Assembly (NCBI RefSeq): GCF_017833415.1
Contig: NZ_JAFICC010000002.1
Location: 248,001 to 312,000, forward strand
Length of the DNA: 64,000 nt
From: Flavobacterium sp. 1355
Lineage (GTDB): Bacteria > Bacteroidota > Bacteroidia > Flavobacteriales > Flavobacteriaceae
Direction of reading: 5' to 3'
Of the stretch, positions 25,323 through 33,920 are shown piece by piece. The position numbers and the translations under genes were made by a program. Position 1 is the first letter of the stretch. The number at the start of each line of letters is the position of its first letter. The notes below the pieces were generated by a model, which saw only the letters and a program-made list of their open reading frames with translations, was not told the origin of the DNA and did no database searches.

Positions 25323-28300
25323 TTGAAAACAACGTCTGCCATATATCTAAAGCTTGAAGCTTTTATTAAAAAATATTACACCAATGAACTTATAAAAGGA
25401 GTACTTCTTTTTATCGGTTTTGGACTTTTGTATTTTTTAATTACGCTTTTTATTGAGTATTTCCTTTGGTTAAAACCTCTTGGGAGAACACTTTTATTTT
25501 GGCTGTTTATTGGAGTAGAAGTTTTTCTTTTGTTCCGTTTTATTCTGTTTCCAATATTTAAGTTATTCAAACTTCAAAAAGGAATCGATTATAATCAGGC
25601 TTCGGCTATAATTGGAAATCATTTTACAGAAGTAAGTGATAAGCTAACAAACTTCCTGCAGCTTTCGGCAACTGAGAATTCAGCAGAAAGTTCAGAATTA
25701 ATGTTGGCTTCGATTGAGCAAAAAGCAAATTCATTGCAGCCAATTCCGTTTGGGAATGCCATTAATTTTAATTCAAACAGAAAGTATTTACCGCTGGCAG
25801 TTGTTCCGGTTTTGCTTTTTGCTGTATTTTATATTTCGGGCAACAGTACTATTATTTCTCAAAGTTTAAATAGAGTAGTGCATTTCAATGCTACATTTTT
25901 ACCTCCGGCACCTTTCAAATTTGTGGTTTTAAATCAGAATTTGCAAACAGAACAAAATAAGGATTTTGTTGTAAAAATGGAATCTGTTGGAAACATCGTT
26001 CCCGAAAATGTCATGATCCATATTGGTAACGAAAGTTATTTTATGGAATCTTCCCAACCGGGAAAATTCGAATTCAAGATTGAAAAACCGGTTGAGAATA
26101 TTTCATTTTCTTTTGAAGGAAATTCTGTTTCATCTGCAGAATACGAATTGAAAGTGATCACAGTTCCATCAATTGCCAACTTCGAAATGGTTCTGAATTT
26201 TCCATCTTATTTAAAAAAGAAATCAGAAACTATTCAGGGAACCGGAAATGCGATTGTTCCGGAAGGTACTTTGGTAACCTGGAAAATGAATACACAGGCC
26301 ACTCAGGAAATCGTTTGGAAGGATGAAAACACAACTTTAAAGTTTAATAAAGCAGAAAATGAGTTTAAATTGAGTAAAAATATAGCTCAAAATACAGATT
26401 ATCAAATTCTTACTTCTAATAATAAGGTTAAAAATTACGAAAAACTAGACTATCAGCTGTCTGTTATCAAAGATCAGCACCCAACAATTACTGTAGCACC
26501 TGCACCGGATAGTTTGAAACTGGATAAAAATTATGTTTTGGGAAGACTGGGAGATGATTATGGTTTGTCAAAATTGCAAATCGTTTACTACGAACGTAAC
26601 AAACCTCAAACAGCAAAGCGTGGAACTGTTCCGGTAAAGCAGGCAGTATTTGATCAATTTGTTTTTTCTTTTCCAAGCAATCTGCCGGTAGAAGAAGGAG
26701 TGTCTTATGAGTACTATTTTGAAGTTTTTGATAACGATGCCCCACATCATTTTAAGAGTACAAAGTCTTCTGTTTTTTCAGACAGAGTTTCTACTACAGA
26801 TGAAGTTCACGATTTAGAATTGCAACAGCAAAATCAAAACATCAATAGTTTAGCAAAATCATTAAAGAATCAAAACAAGCAATTTTCTGAAATGGACAAG
26901 ATCCAGAATACAGGAAAAGAAAAAGATAATCTGGAGTTTAAGGATCAGCAAAAGATTAACGAATTTATCAAACGTCAGAAACAGCAAGATGAATTGATGA
27001 AACAGTTTGCCGAGAAAATGAACAAGAATTTGGATAAATTCAAAGAAGATAAAAAGGATAAAACTGCCGAAGATTTGCAAAAGCGTTTAGAGAACGCAGA
27101 CAAGGATTTAGAAAAGAATCAGAAATTATTAGAAGAATTAAAGAACCTGAATGATAAATTAAACAGCGAAGAACTGTTTGATAAAATGGAAAAGTTCAAA
27201 CAGATCAGTAAAAATCAATCCAGAAATTTAGAACAATTAGTTGAATTGACCAAAAGATTTTATGTAGAAAAGAAAGCAGGACAGGTAGCAGAGAAATTAA
27301 ATAAACTGGCAGAGAAGCAAGAAGAGCTTTCTAATAAAGATAAAGAAAACACATCAGACAAACAGGAAGAAATTAATAAAGCTTTTGAAAAAATACAGGA
27401 AGATTTAAAAGACCTGAAAGAAGAAAATAAGACCTTAAAGTCTCCGCTAGATATTCCTTCAGACGCTTCTAAAGAAAAAGATCTTAAAGATGATTTGCAA
27501 AAAGCATCAGAAGAACTGAATAAAAAGAATACTTCTTCGGCTAAACCAAAACAGAAAAGTGCCTCAAAGAAAATGAAGAGTATGGCTCAGCAAATGGATT
27601 CGAGTATGGAAGGTGGAGAGCAGGAGCAGCTAGAAGAAGATGTAGCAATGCTTCGTCAGATTCTGGATAATCTTCTGGCATATTCATTATCTCAGGAAGA
27701 TGTAATGAAACAATTTAAATCTATGAAGCTTGGTTCTTCTGTATATACAAAGAATATAAAAGTACAGCAAAACCTAAAACAACAGTTTAAACATGTAGAT
27801 GATAGTTTGTTTGCTTTATCATTACGTAACCCAAAAGTGGCAGAAGATGTAACCAAAGAAATTGGAAATGTACAATACAACGTAGACAAAGCTATTGAGT
27901 CTTTGACAGATGTTCAGGTTCCAAAAGGAGTTTCTCACCAGCAGTATGCAGTTTCTTCTGCAAATAAGTTGGCAGATTTTTTAAGCGATTTATTAAACAA
28001 CATGCAAATGTCAATGTCTAAACCAGGAGCAGGAAAACCAAAACAAGGAGAAGGACAAGGAATGCAGTTGCCGGATATTATTCAAAAACAAAAAGGTCTG
28101 GCTGATAAAATGAAAGATGGAATGAAGCCAGGTGATAAACCGGGAGATAAATCTGGCGAGAAACCCGGACAAGGAAAAGACGGAAAATCAGGACAAGGAC
28201 AAACTGGTCAGGGAAAAGAAGGACAAGGAAAAGAAGGCCAGGGGAAAAACGGAAACAAAGGATCTTCTGGAAAAGACGGTAAGAATGGTAAAGGGGAAAA

Positions 28301-28736
28301 AGAAGAAAAAGAAGGCGAGGATGGAGAAGGAGATGCTGAAGCTATAATGGAGATTTACAAAGAGCAGGTTAAACTGCGTGAAGCTTTGCAAAAAGAGTTA
28401 GCAAAAAAAGGATTAGATTCTCAGGGAAGATCTGTAATTGATCAAATGAAACAATCAGAAAAACAACTTTTAAACAAAGGATTTAAAAATGAGAACCTAC
28501 AAAGAATCTTAAATATTCAACAAGAATTATTAAAACTAAACAATGCAGTTCAGCAGCAGGGTCAAGATACGAAGCGTCAATCTGAAACAAATAAGACTGA
28601 ATTTACAAATAAAACAAATGCGCTTCCAAGCTCATTATTGGATTATTTAAACAGTGTAGAGATTTTAAATAGACAATCACTACCTTTGCGCTCAAATTTT
28701 AACCAAAAGGTTCAAGAATATTTTAATACAAAATGA
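25323..28736 (+). CDS. DUF4175 family large membrane protein
   Basis: 1,137 residues read from TTG at 25323, since no in-frame ATG precedes it. Two membrane segments are near the N-terminus (LIKGVLLFIGFGLLYFLITL; LLFWLFIGVEVFLLFRFILF) and another near residue 160. A beta-rich middle is followed by a long charged coiled coil (about 500-760) and a Gly/Lys-rich low-complexity stretch near 905-1000. DUF4175 proteins of Bacteroidota have this plan; their role is unknown. The last codons overlap the ybeY start (ATGA), so the two are translationally coupled. Confidence 0.88.
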   Translation: MKTTSAIYLKLEAFIKKYYTNELIKGVLLFIGFGLLYFLITLFIEYFLWLKPLGRTLLFWLFIGVEVFLLFRFILFPIFKLFKLQKGIDYNQASAIIGNHFTEVSDKLTNFLQLSATENSAESSELMLASIEQKANSLQPIPFGNAINFNSNRKYLPLAVVPVLLFAVFYISGNSTIISQSLNRVVHFNATFLPPAPFKFVVLNQNLQTEQNKDFVVKMESVGNIVPENVMIHIGNESYFMESSQPGKFEFKIEKPVENISFSFEGNSVSSAEYELKVITVPSIANFEMVLNFPSYLKKKSETIQGTGNAIVPEGTLVTWKMNTQATQEIVWKDENTTLKFNKAENEFKLSKNIAQNTDYQILTSNNKVKNYEKLDYQLSVIKDQHPTITVAPAPDSLKLDKNYVLGRLGDDYGLSKLQIVYYERNKPQTAKRGTVPVKQAVFDQFVFSFPSNLPVEEGVSYEYYFEVFDNDAPHHFKSTKSSVFSDRVSTTDEVHDLELQQQNQNINSLAKSLKNQNKQFSEMDKIQNTGKEKDNLEFKDQQKINEFIKRQKQQDELMKQFAEKMNKNLDKFKEDKKDKTAEDLQKRLENADKDLEKNQKLLEELKNLNDKLNSEELFDKMEKFKQISKNQSRNLEQLVELTKRFYVEKKAGQVAEKLNKLAEKQEELSNKDKENTSDKQEEINKAFEKIQEDLKDLKEENKTLKSPLDIPSDASKEKDLKDDLQKASEELNKKNTSSAKPKQKSASKKMKSMAQQMDSSMEGGEQEQLEEDVAMLRQILDNLLAYSLSQEDVMKQFKSMKLGSSVYTKNIKVQQNLKQQFKHVDDSLFALSLRNPKVAEDVTKEIGNVQYNVDKAIESLTDVQVPKGVSHQQYAVSSANKLADFLSDLLNNMQMSMSKPGAGKPKQGEGQGMQLPDIIQKQKGLADKMKDGMKPGDKPGDKSGEKPGQGKDGKSGQGQTGQGKEGQGKEGQGKNGNKGSSGKDGKNGKGEKEEKEGEDGEGDAEAIMEIYKEQVKLREALQKELAKKGLDSQGRSVIDQMKQSEKQLLNKGFKNENLQRILNIQQELLKLNNAVQQQGQDTKRQSETNKTEFTNKTNALPSSLLDYLNSVEILNRQSLPLRSNFNQKVQEYFNTK

Positions 28737-29152
28737 TCAATTTTAATTACGAAACAGATTTTAATTTAGATAACGAGGAAGCCTTTTCTGATTGGCTGAG
28801 TGCTGTAATTGTATCTGAAAAGAAAAACGAAGGGGAGATAAATTATATATTTTGTGATGATGAATATCTTCATAAAATCAATGTTGAATATTTAGATCAC
28901 GATACATTAACAGATATAATTAGTTTTGATTACACTGTTGGAAACGAATTAAGCGGTGATATTTTTGTTTCCGTAGAGAGAGTAGAAGATAATGCAAAAG
29001 ATTTTAATGTTTCTTTCGATGAAGAATTGAAACGTGTTTTAGCCCACGGTATTTTACATTACTGTGGATACAAAGACAAGACTGATAAAGATGCAGAATT
29101 AATGCGTCAAAAAGAAGACGAAAAAATCGCGATGTTTCACGTGGAACAGTAA
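28733..29152 (+). CDS. ybeY: Endoribonuclease YbeY (16S rRNA maturation)
   Basis: 139 residues. LDHDTLTDIISFDYT, SGDIFVSVERVEDNA and LAHGILHYCGYKDKTDKD fit YbeY. Two metal-ligand histidines of the HGxLHxxGYDH motif are present; the third is replaced, since the sequence reads GYKDKTDKD, not GYDH. This variation is typical of Bacteroidota in my recollection. The protein ends in MFHVEQ, encoded by a parS-like site that spans the last codons. It is downstream of DUF4175 with a 4-base overlap and just before mnmG. Confidence 0.9.
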   Translation: MINFNYETDFNLDNEEAFSDWLSAVIVSEKKNEGEINYIFCDDEYLHKINVEYLDHDTLTDIISFDYTVGNELSGDIFVSVERVEDNAKDFNVSFDEELKRVLAHGILHYCGYKDKTDKDAELMRQKEDEKIAMFHVEQ

Positions 29153-29375
29153 AGGTTTGTTTAAATTTAAAGATACGTTCCACGTGAAACAATTTTCTAA
29201 CAGGATGTAATTATATGTTCCACGTGAAACAAATTTAATATAAAGTTTTTATATTGTTCCACGTGAAACAATAAGTTTAGATTGAAAGTTTAGATGTTCC
29301 ACGTGGAACGCTAATCTTTTTAACCTGTAACTATAAGTAAAAAAAACAATAAATAAAATAGTTCCACGTGGAACA
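29133..29375. promoter_or_regulatory. Array of six parS-like (ParB-binding) sites upstream of mnmG
   Basis: Six 16-mers match the bacterial parS consensus TGTTNCACGTGAAACA or its symmetric form: 29133-29148 (TGTTTCACGTGGAACA), 29176-29191, 29216-29231, 29255-29270 (TGTTCCACGTGAAACA), 29295-29310 and 29360-29375 (AGTTCCACGTGGAACA). Start-to-start spacings are 43, 40, 39, 40 and 65 bases. Such sites load ParB for chromosome segregation near the replication origin. No parA or parB is in the window. Confidence 0.88.
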
Positions 29376-29435
29376 AAAGAATTGAAGTTAATTCTGAAGG
29401 CTGACTTAACCGGTTTCCAGAGAATAATAAAACAA

Positions 29436-31307
29436 ATGTTTTTAGAAGAATACGATGTTATTGTGGTTGGTGCTGGCCATGCTGGTTCTGAAGCCGCGGC
29501 AGCGGCCGCAAATTTAGGATCAAAAACTTTATTGGTAACAATGAGTTTGCAGAACATTGCACAAATGTCTTGTAATCCTGCTATGGGTGGAATTGCAAAA
29601 GGACAGATCGTTCGCGAAATTGACGCACTTGGAGGTTACTCCGGAATTGTTTCAGACAGAACAGCGATTCAGTTTAAGATGTTGAATAAATCGAAAGGAC
29701 CGGCAATGTGGTCGCCGAGAGTTCAAAGTGATAGAATGCGTTTTGCAGAAGAGTGGAGAATGATGTTGGAGGGAACTCCAAATCTTGATTTCTATCAGGA
29801 AATGGTAAAAGGACTGATTATTGAAAACGGAAAGATAAAAGGAATCAGAACTTCGCTAGGAGTTGAGATTCGGTCCAAATCTGTTGTCCTCACTAACGGA
29901 ACTTTTTTGAACGGATTGATTCATATCGGGGATAAACAATTCGGTGGAGGAAGAGCGGGCGAAAGTGCCGCTTTCGGAATTACCGAAGATTTGGTTGCAG
30001 CGGGTTTTGAATCCGGCAGAATGAAAACAGGAACACCGCCAAGAGTTGATGGACGTTCTTTGGATTATTCTAAAATGAATGAAGAAAAGGGAGATGCAAA
30101 ACCGGATAAATTTTCTTATTCTGATTTGACTGTTCCATTGACTGAACAAAGATCTTGTCACATGACATATACATCACTTGATGTTCATGATATTTTGAGA
30201 TCAGGATTTGATCGTTCTCCAATGTTTAATGGAAGAATAAAAAGTATTGGTCCAAGATATTGTCCTTCGATAGAAGATAAAATAAACCGTTTTGCTGATA
30301 AAGAAAGACATCAATTGTTTGTTGAGCCAGAAGGATGGAAAACTTGTGAAGTTTATGTAAACGGATTTTCAACTTCACTTCCAGAAGACATTCAATTTAA
30401 AGCCTTGCGTTCTGTTGCCGGTTTTGAGAAAGTGAAATTTCTTCGTCCGGGGTATGCAATAGAATATGATTATTTTCCTCCGACACAATTGAAACATACT
30501 TTAGAAACTAAACTGATCGAAGGTTTGTATTTTGCAGGACAGATTAACGGAACAACTGGATATGAAGAAGCAGCATCGCAAGGTTTGATGGCGGGAATAA
30601 ATGCACATTTAAAAGTTCATGAGAAATCGCCATTAATTTTGAAACGTGATGAAGCATACATAGGGGTTTTAATTGATGACTTGATTACCAAAGGAACAGA
30701 AGAACCATATCGAATGTTTACATCAAGAGCAGAATACAGAACATTGTTGCGACAAGATAATGCCGACTTCAGACTGACTCCAATGTCATATGAAATTGGT
30801 CTGGCATCTGAAAAGCGTTTGCGAAGAATGGAACAAAAACTGAATGAGTCAGAAAAAATGGTTCAGTTTTTTAAAGAGACGAGTGTATCAGTTGCAGAAA
30901 CAAATCCAATTTTAGAAGCAAAAGAAACTGCTCCGATTACACAAGGCGATAAAATGTTTAAAGTTTTCTCTCGTCCGCAAATTGATTTGGAGGATATGAT
31001 GAAATTCGAAAAAGTAAAAGAGTATATTGAAGCGAATGATGTTGATCAGGAAATTTTGGAGCAAGCCGAAATTCAGGTCAAATATTCTGGTTATATTGAA
31101 AAAGAAAGAAACAACGCAGATAAACTAACTCGTTTAGAAGAAGTAAAAATTCCGGAGAATTTCGATTATAATAAAATCAAATCAATGTCTATTGAAGCAA
31201 AACAAAAGTTGAGCAAAATTCGTCCCGTAACAATTTCTCAGGCTTCAAGAATCAGCGGAGTATCACCAAGTGATATTTCGGTTTTGTTGATTTATATGGG
31301 AAGATAA
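29436..31307 (+). CDS. mnmG: tRNA uridine-5-carboxymethylaminomethyl modification enzyme MnmG (GidA)
   Basis: 623 residues from MFLEEYDVIVVGAGHAGSEA, which matches the family; an upstream ATG at 29382 would add 18 unsupported residues. Visible are the N-terminal FAD-binding motif VVGAGHAGSE, the family block SCNPAMGGIAKGQIVREIDA, the region GYEEAASQGLMAGINA and a C-terminal helical end (ISQASRISGVSPSDISVLLI). MnmG, with MnmE, modifies wobble uridine of certain tRNAs. It sits between clusters of parS-like sites. Confidence 0.97.
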   Translation: MFLEEYDVIVVGAGHAGSEAAAAAANLGSKTLLVTMSLQNIAQMSCNPAMGGIAKGQIVREIDALGGYSGIVSDRTAIQFKMLNKSKGPAMWSPRVQSDRMRFAEEWRMMLEGTPNLDFYQEMVKGLIIENGKIKGIRTSLGVEIRSKSVVLTNGTFLNGLIHIGDKQFGGGRAGESAAFGITEDLVAAGFESGRMKTGTPPRVDGRSLDYSKMNEEKGDAKPDKFSYSDLTVPLTEQRSCHMTYTSLDVHDILRSGFDRSPMFNGRIKSIGPRYCPSIEDKINRFADKERHQLFVEPEGWKTCEVYVNGFSTSLPEDIQFKALRSVAGFEKVKFLRPGYAIEYDYFPPTQLKHTLETKLIEGLYFAGQINGTTGYEEAASQGLMAGINAHLKVHEKSPLILKRDEAYIGVLIDDLITKGTEEPYRMFTSRAEYRTLLRQDNADFRLTPMSYEIGLASEKRLRRMEQKLNESEKMVQFFKETSVSVAETNPILEAKETAPITQGDKMFKVFSRPQIDLEDMMKFEKVKEYIEANDVDQEILEQAEIQVKYSGYIEKERNNADKLTRLEEVKIPENFDYNKIKSMSIEAKQKLSKIRPVTISQASRISGVSPSDISVLLIYMGR

Positions 31308-31372
31308 ATTTTGTTTCAGGTTTCAGGTTGTGTTCAGCGATAAAAATGTGAATAAAGATAAAATGATTAAAT

Positions 31373-31447
31373 TGTTCCACGTGAAACGTATTTAGGTTTT
31401 GATCTAAATTTTGAAATCTAAAAATCATATTTGTTCCACGTGAAACG
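31373..31447. promoter_or_regulatory. Two parS-like sites downstream of mnmG
   Basis: TGTTCCACGTGAAACG occurs at 31373-31388 and 31432-31447, both one base from the consensus at the last position, and 59 bases apart. Confidence 0.85.
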
Positions 31448-31460
31448 AATTCAATAAAGT

Positions 31461-31562
31461 TTGTCATTCCGAGGAACGAGGAATCTCCGTTGTAAGATCT
31501 ACAAAGATTGGTTTTTGATTGTGGAGTTTCTTGCGAAGATTCTCGTTCCTCGGAATGACAAA
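31461..31562. repeat. GTCATTCYGA-type palindromic dispersed repeat, copy 2
   Basis: Bounded by TTGTCATTCCGAGGAACGAG and its inverse CTCGTTCCTCGGAATGACAA. The arms are perfect over 20 bases and enclose a 62-base centre. It has the same length as copy 1 at 15465, whose arms carry several changes. Confidence 0.85.
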
Positions 31563-31588
31563 AAAGATGAAATCTAAATTTTTGTTTT

Positions 31589-32053
31589 ATGAAGATCGTT
31601 GAAAAAGAAGTTTTATCATTAGAAGAAAAAGAAGTTTTAAGAGAACTTTGGAATAACGAATATCCGGCAAGATTACATTTGAAAACTATTGAAGATTTCG
31701 AGTCTTATCTAAACGGAATTTCGAATACAAAACATTATTTGCTGTTTGATGATTCTGATAAAATTATTGGTTGGACATTCACTTTTTTGAGAGATGGAGA
31801 AGATTGGTTTGCGATAATTCTGAATAGTAAAATTCAGGGAAAAGGAAATGGTTCGCTTTTGATCAATGAAATTAAAAAAGAAAAAACAAGTTTGAATGGT
31901 TGGGTAATTGATCAGGAAAACGAAGTAAAACAAAACAACGAATTTTATAAATCTCCGATGCCATTTTATATTAAAAATGGTTTTACAATTTTGACAGAAA
32001 CAAGAATTGAAAATGAAAAAATGTCGGCTGTAAAAATAAATTGGAGAAGCTAA
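31589..32053 (+). CDS. GNAT family N-acetyltransferase
   Basis: 154 residues. KIIGWTFTFLRDGEDWFAII (motif A approach), LNSKIQGKGNGSLLINEIKK with the Q/RxxGxG/A acetyl-CoA loop (IQGKGNGS) and a C-terminal PFYIKNGFTIL (motif B) indicate GNAT. The substrate is unknown. It begins 27 bases after the palindromic repeat and ends at a terminator. Confidence 0.83.
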   Translation: MKIVEKEVLSLEEKEVLRELWNNEYPARLHLKTIEDFESYLNGISNTKHYLLFDDSDKIIGWTFTFLRDGEDWFAIILNSKIQGKGNGSLLINEIKKEKTSLNGWVIDQENEVKQNNEFYKSPMPFYIKNGFTILTETRIENEKMSAVKINWRS

Positions 32054-32079
32054 AATAAAAATATAAAAACTAAAATATC

Positions 32080-32115
32080 AAACCCTAAAAGTAAAATTTA
32101 GCTTTTAGGGTTTTG
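32080..32115 (+). terminator. Terminator of the GNAT gene
   Basis: AACCCTAAAAG and CTTTTAGGGTT arms with an 11-base loop and T run. Confidence 0.85.
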
Positions 32116-32150
32116 CCATAAATTAAACCAAAATACCTATAAATTAAAAA

Positions 32151-32999
32151 ATGGACGTTTTAAACAAAAAACATTTTCTTACTGTAAAAGATCATTCTGT
32201 CTCTAAAGAAATTTTCGAATTGTATCATGACGAAACTTTGGACATGTTAATTACATCTCCGCAACCCGATTTAGAAAATCTTGGAAAATATTACGAAAGC
32301 GAAGATTATATTTCGCACACTGATAACAAACGTTCCTTATTTGAAAAAGCATATCATGTTGTAAAAAATATTGCCTTAAAAAACAAACTGAATCTGATCA
32401 ATAAGCAGCAATCTCAAAAAGGAAAAATTTTAGACATTGGTGCCGGAACAGGAGATTTTTTATTAACTGCAAAAAATGACGGCTGGGAAACTGTTGGAGT
32501 GGAGCCAAGCGATAGAGCAAAAGAAATCGCAAAGAAAAAAGGAATCTCGTTTGTAGAACAAATTAGCGAATTAGAAAATCATTCTTTTGATGTAATTACA
32601 ATGTGGCACGTTTTAGAACATGTTCCAAATTTGCAATTACAGATTCAGGAATTAAAGCGTTTATTAAAGCCAACTGGAACATTAATTATTGCTGTTCCAA
32701 ATTTTAAATCCTACGACGCAAAATATTATAATGAATTTTGGGCTGCTTATGATGTGCCAATTCATTTTTGGCATTTCTCCAAAAAAGCCATAAAATCTCT
32801 TTTCGAAAATGTAGGCATGAAATTAGAAAAAGTGCTTCCGATGAAATTTGATTCTTTTTATGTGAGTCTTTTATCGGAAAAATATAAAACCGGAAAAATG
32901 AATTTTATTCGTGCGTTTTTTATTGGTTTAAAATCAAATTTAAAGGCATCTTCAACAAAAGAGTATTCATCACACATTTATGTCCTTAAAAACAGCTAA
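32151..32999 (+). CDS. Class I SAM-dependent methyltransferase
   Basis: 282 residues. Motif I is GKILDIGAGTGDFLLTAKN near residue 91, motif II region WETVGVEPSDRA, motif III-like FDVITMWHVLEHVPNLQLQ, then LLKPTGTLIIAVPNF. An N-terminal 80 residues precede the fold and a C-terminal HFWHFSKKAIKSLFENVGMK is seen in glycan and quinone-type methyltransferases. The substrate is unknown. Confidence 0.9.
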   Translation: MDVLNKKHFLTVKDHSVSKEIFELYHDETLDMLITSPQPDLENLGKYYESEDYISHTDNKRSLFEKAYHVVKNIALKNKLNLINKQQSQKGKILDIGAGTGDFLLTAKNDGWETVGVEPSDRAKEIAKKKGISFVEQISELENHSFDVITMWHVLEHVPNLQLQIQELKRLLKPTGTLIIAVPNFKSYDAKYYNEFWAAYDVPIHFWHFSKKAIKSLFENVGMKLEKVLPMKFDSFYVSLLSEKYKTGKMNFIRAFFIGLKSNLKASSTKEYSSHIYVLKNS

Positions 33000-33247
33000 A
33001 ACGTATTTTAAGCTTATTTAAGCTAATATTTCAGCCTTTAGGAGGAGAAATATCGTTTTTTTTAAGAAATTCGTTTTAAAACGAGCTATTAAAGCCGGTT
33101 TTAATAGTGTTTTCTTATGGCTCATTTTTCTATCATAAGTAAAACTAATATCATAAAATTGTCTCATTTTTTAAACTTTATGTGGATGCTATTTATTTTT
33201 TTATATTTTTGTCTTCAATACATTTAAAAAAAAATAGAAATTTAAAA
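33000..33247. other. Intergenic region with a weak hairpin
   Basis: The stretch contains CTATTAAA and TTTAATAG arms (33086-33107) followed by a T-rich run, possibly the methyltransferase terminator, and the palindrome TTCGTTTTAAAACGAG. A 35-codon minus-strand frame (33018-33125) has no support. Confidence 0.3.
33204..33211 (+). promoter_or_regulatory. Predicted -7 box of the OmpH-like gene
   Basis: TATTTTTG, a TAnnTTTG match, 36 bases before the ATG at 33248. Confidence 0.45.
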
Positions 33248-33823
33248 ATGAAAAAAGCATTAGTAATTATCGCACTTTCAGTTTTGGTTGTTTCGTGTAA
33301 TAAAACAGCAGAAGTTAAGGAAGTAAAAACAGCTTACGTTGATACTTCAGTTTTAATGAAAGAGTACACTGAAGCAAAAGATCTGGAAGCAAAATACAAA
33401 GCGCAAGCAGAAGAAAAAGGAAGACAGTTACAAGCGGAAATTACTCGTTTTAAACAAGACGCTGCTAATTTTCAAAGTCAGGCACAGGCAAACGGTCAGG
33501 CCTGGGCACAACAAAGAGGAGCTGAATTGCAAAAGAGAGAACAACAATTGGGTTATGCCCAACAACAATTATCTCAACAATTACAGCAGGAAAGTGGAGT
33601 TGAAATGGATTCTCTTGTAAGCGGAGTTAAAAAATTTATTAAAGATTACGGTAAGAAAAACGGTTATTCTTATATTTACGGAACAGGAGATGCTGCAACA
33701 GTATTATATGCTGAAGAGAAATATGATATCACAAAAGAGATCATCAAAGCTTTGAATGACAAATACAAAGCGCAACCTAAAACAGAAGAAAAAGCTCCTG
33801 TAAAAGAAGAGGCTAAAAAATAA
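33248..33823 (+). CDS. OmpH/Skp-family protein with lipoprotein signal
   Basis: 191 residues from MKKALVIIALSVLVVSCNK; an in-frame ATG at 33182 precedes the predicted promoter and is rejected. The lipobox reads VVSC with Cys at residue 17, so the mature protein is probably a lipoprotein. The rest is the OmpH/Skp plan: TAYVDTSVLMKEYTEAKDLE, a long Gln/Glu-rich coiled coil (QRGAELQKREQQLGYAQQQL) and a C-terminal YSYIYGTGDAATVLYAEEKY. Skp is a periplasmic chaperone for outer-membrane proteins; here it would be membrane-tethered. Confidence 0.9.
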   Translation: MKKALVIIALSVLVVSCNKTAEVKEVKTAYVDTSVLMKEYTEAKDLEAKYKAQAEEKGRQLQAEITRFKQDAANFQSQAQANGQAWAQQRGAELQKREQQLGYAQQQLSQQLQQESGVEMDSLVSGVKKFIKDYGKKNGYSYIYGTGDAATVLYAEEKYDITKEIIKALNDKYKAQPKTEEKAPVKEEAKK

Positions 33824-33845
33824 ACTACCAAACTAACTAAATTTT

Positions 33846-33880
33846 AAAACCTAAATCTACTACAGATTTAGGTTTTTTAT
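33846..33880 (+). terminator. Terminator of the OmpH-like gene
   Basis: AAAACCTAAATCT and AGATTTAGGTTTT arms with a 5-base loop and T run. Confidence 0.92.
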
Positions 33881-33920
33881 TTTATAAAAATGCGATACTT
33901 TTAAAGTTCAATTTTACGCA

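Noticed and set aside
29004..29557. Minus-strand frames with repeated FHVE and VPRGT strings
   Set aside because: The repeated peptides come from translating the palindromic parS-like 16-mers, so they are not proteins.
31252..31467. A 71-codon minus-strand frame across the parS-like sites after mnmG
   Set aside because: It runs antisense through mnmG's end and two palindromic sites. The reading is explained by the palindromes.
33018..33125. A 35-codon minus-strand frame downstream of the methyltransferase
   Set aside because: It overlaps the weak hairpin and has no start context or conservation signal that I can see.
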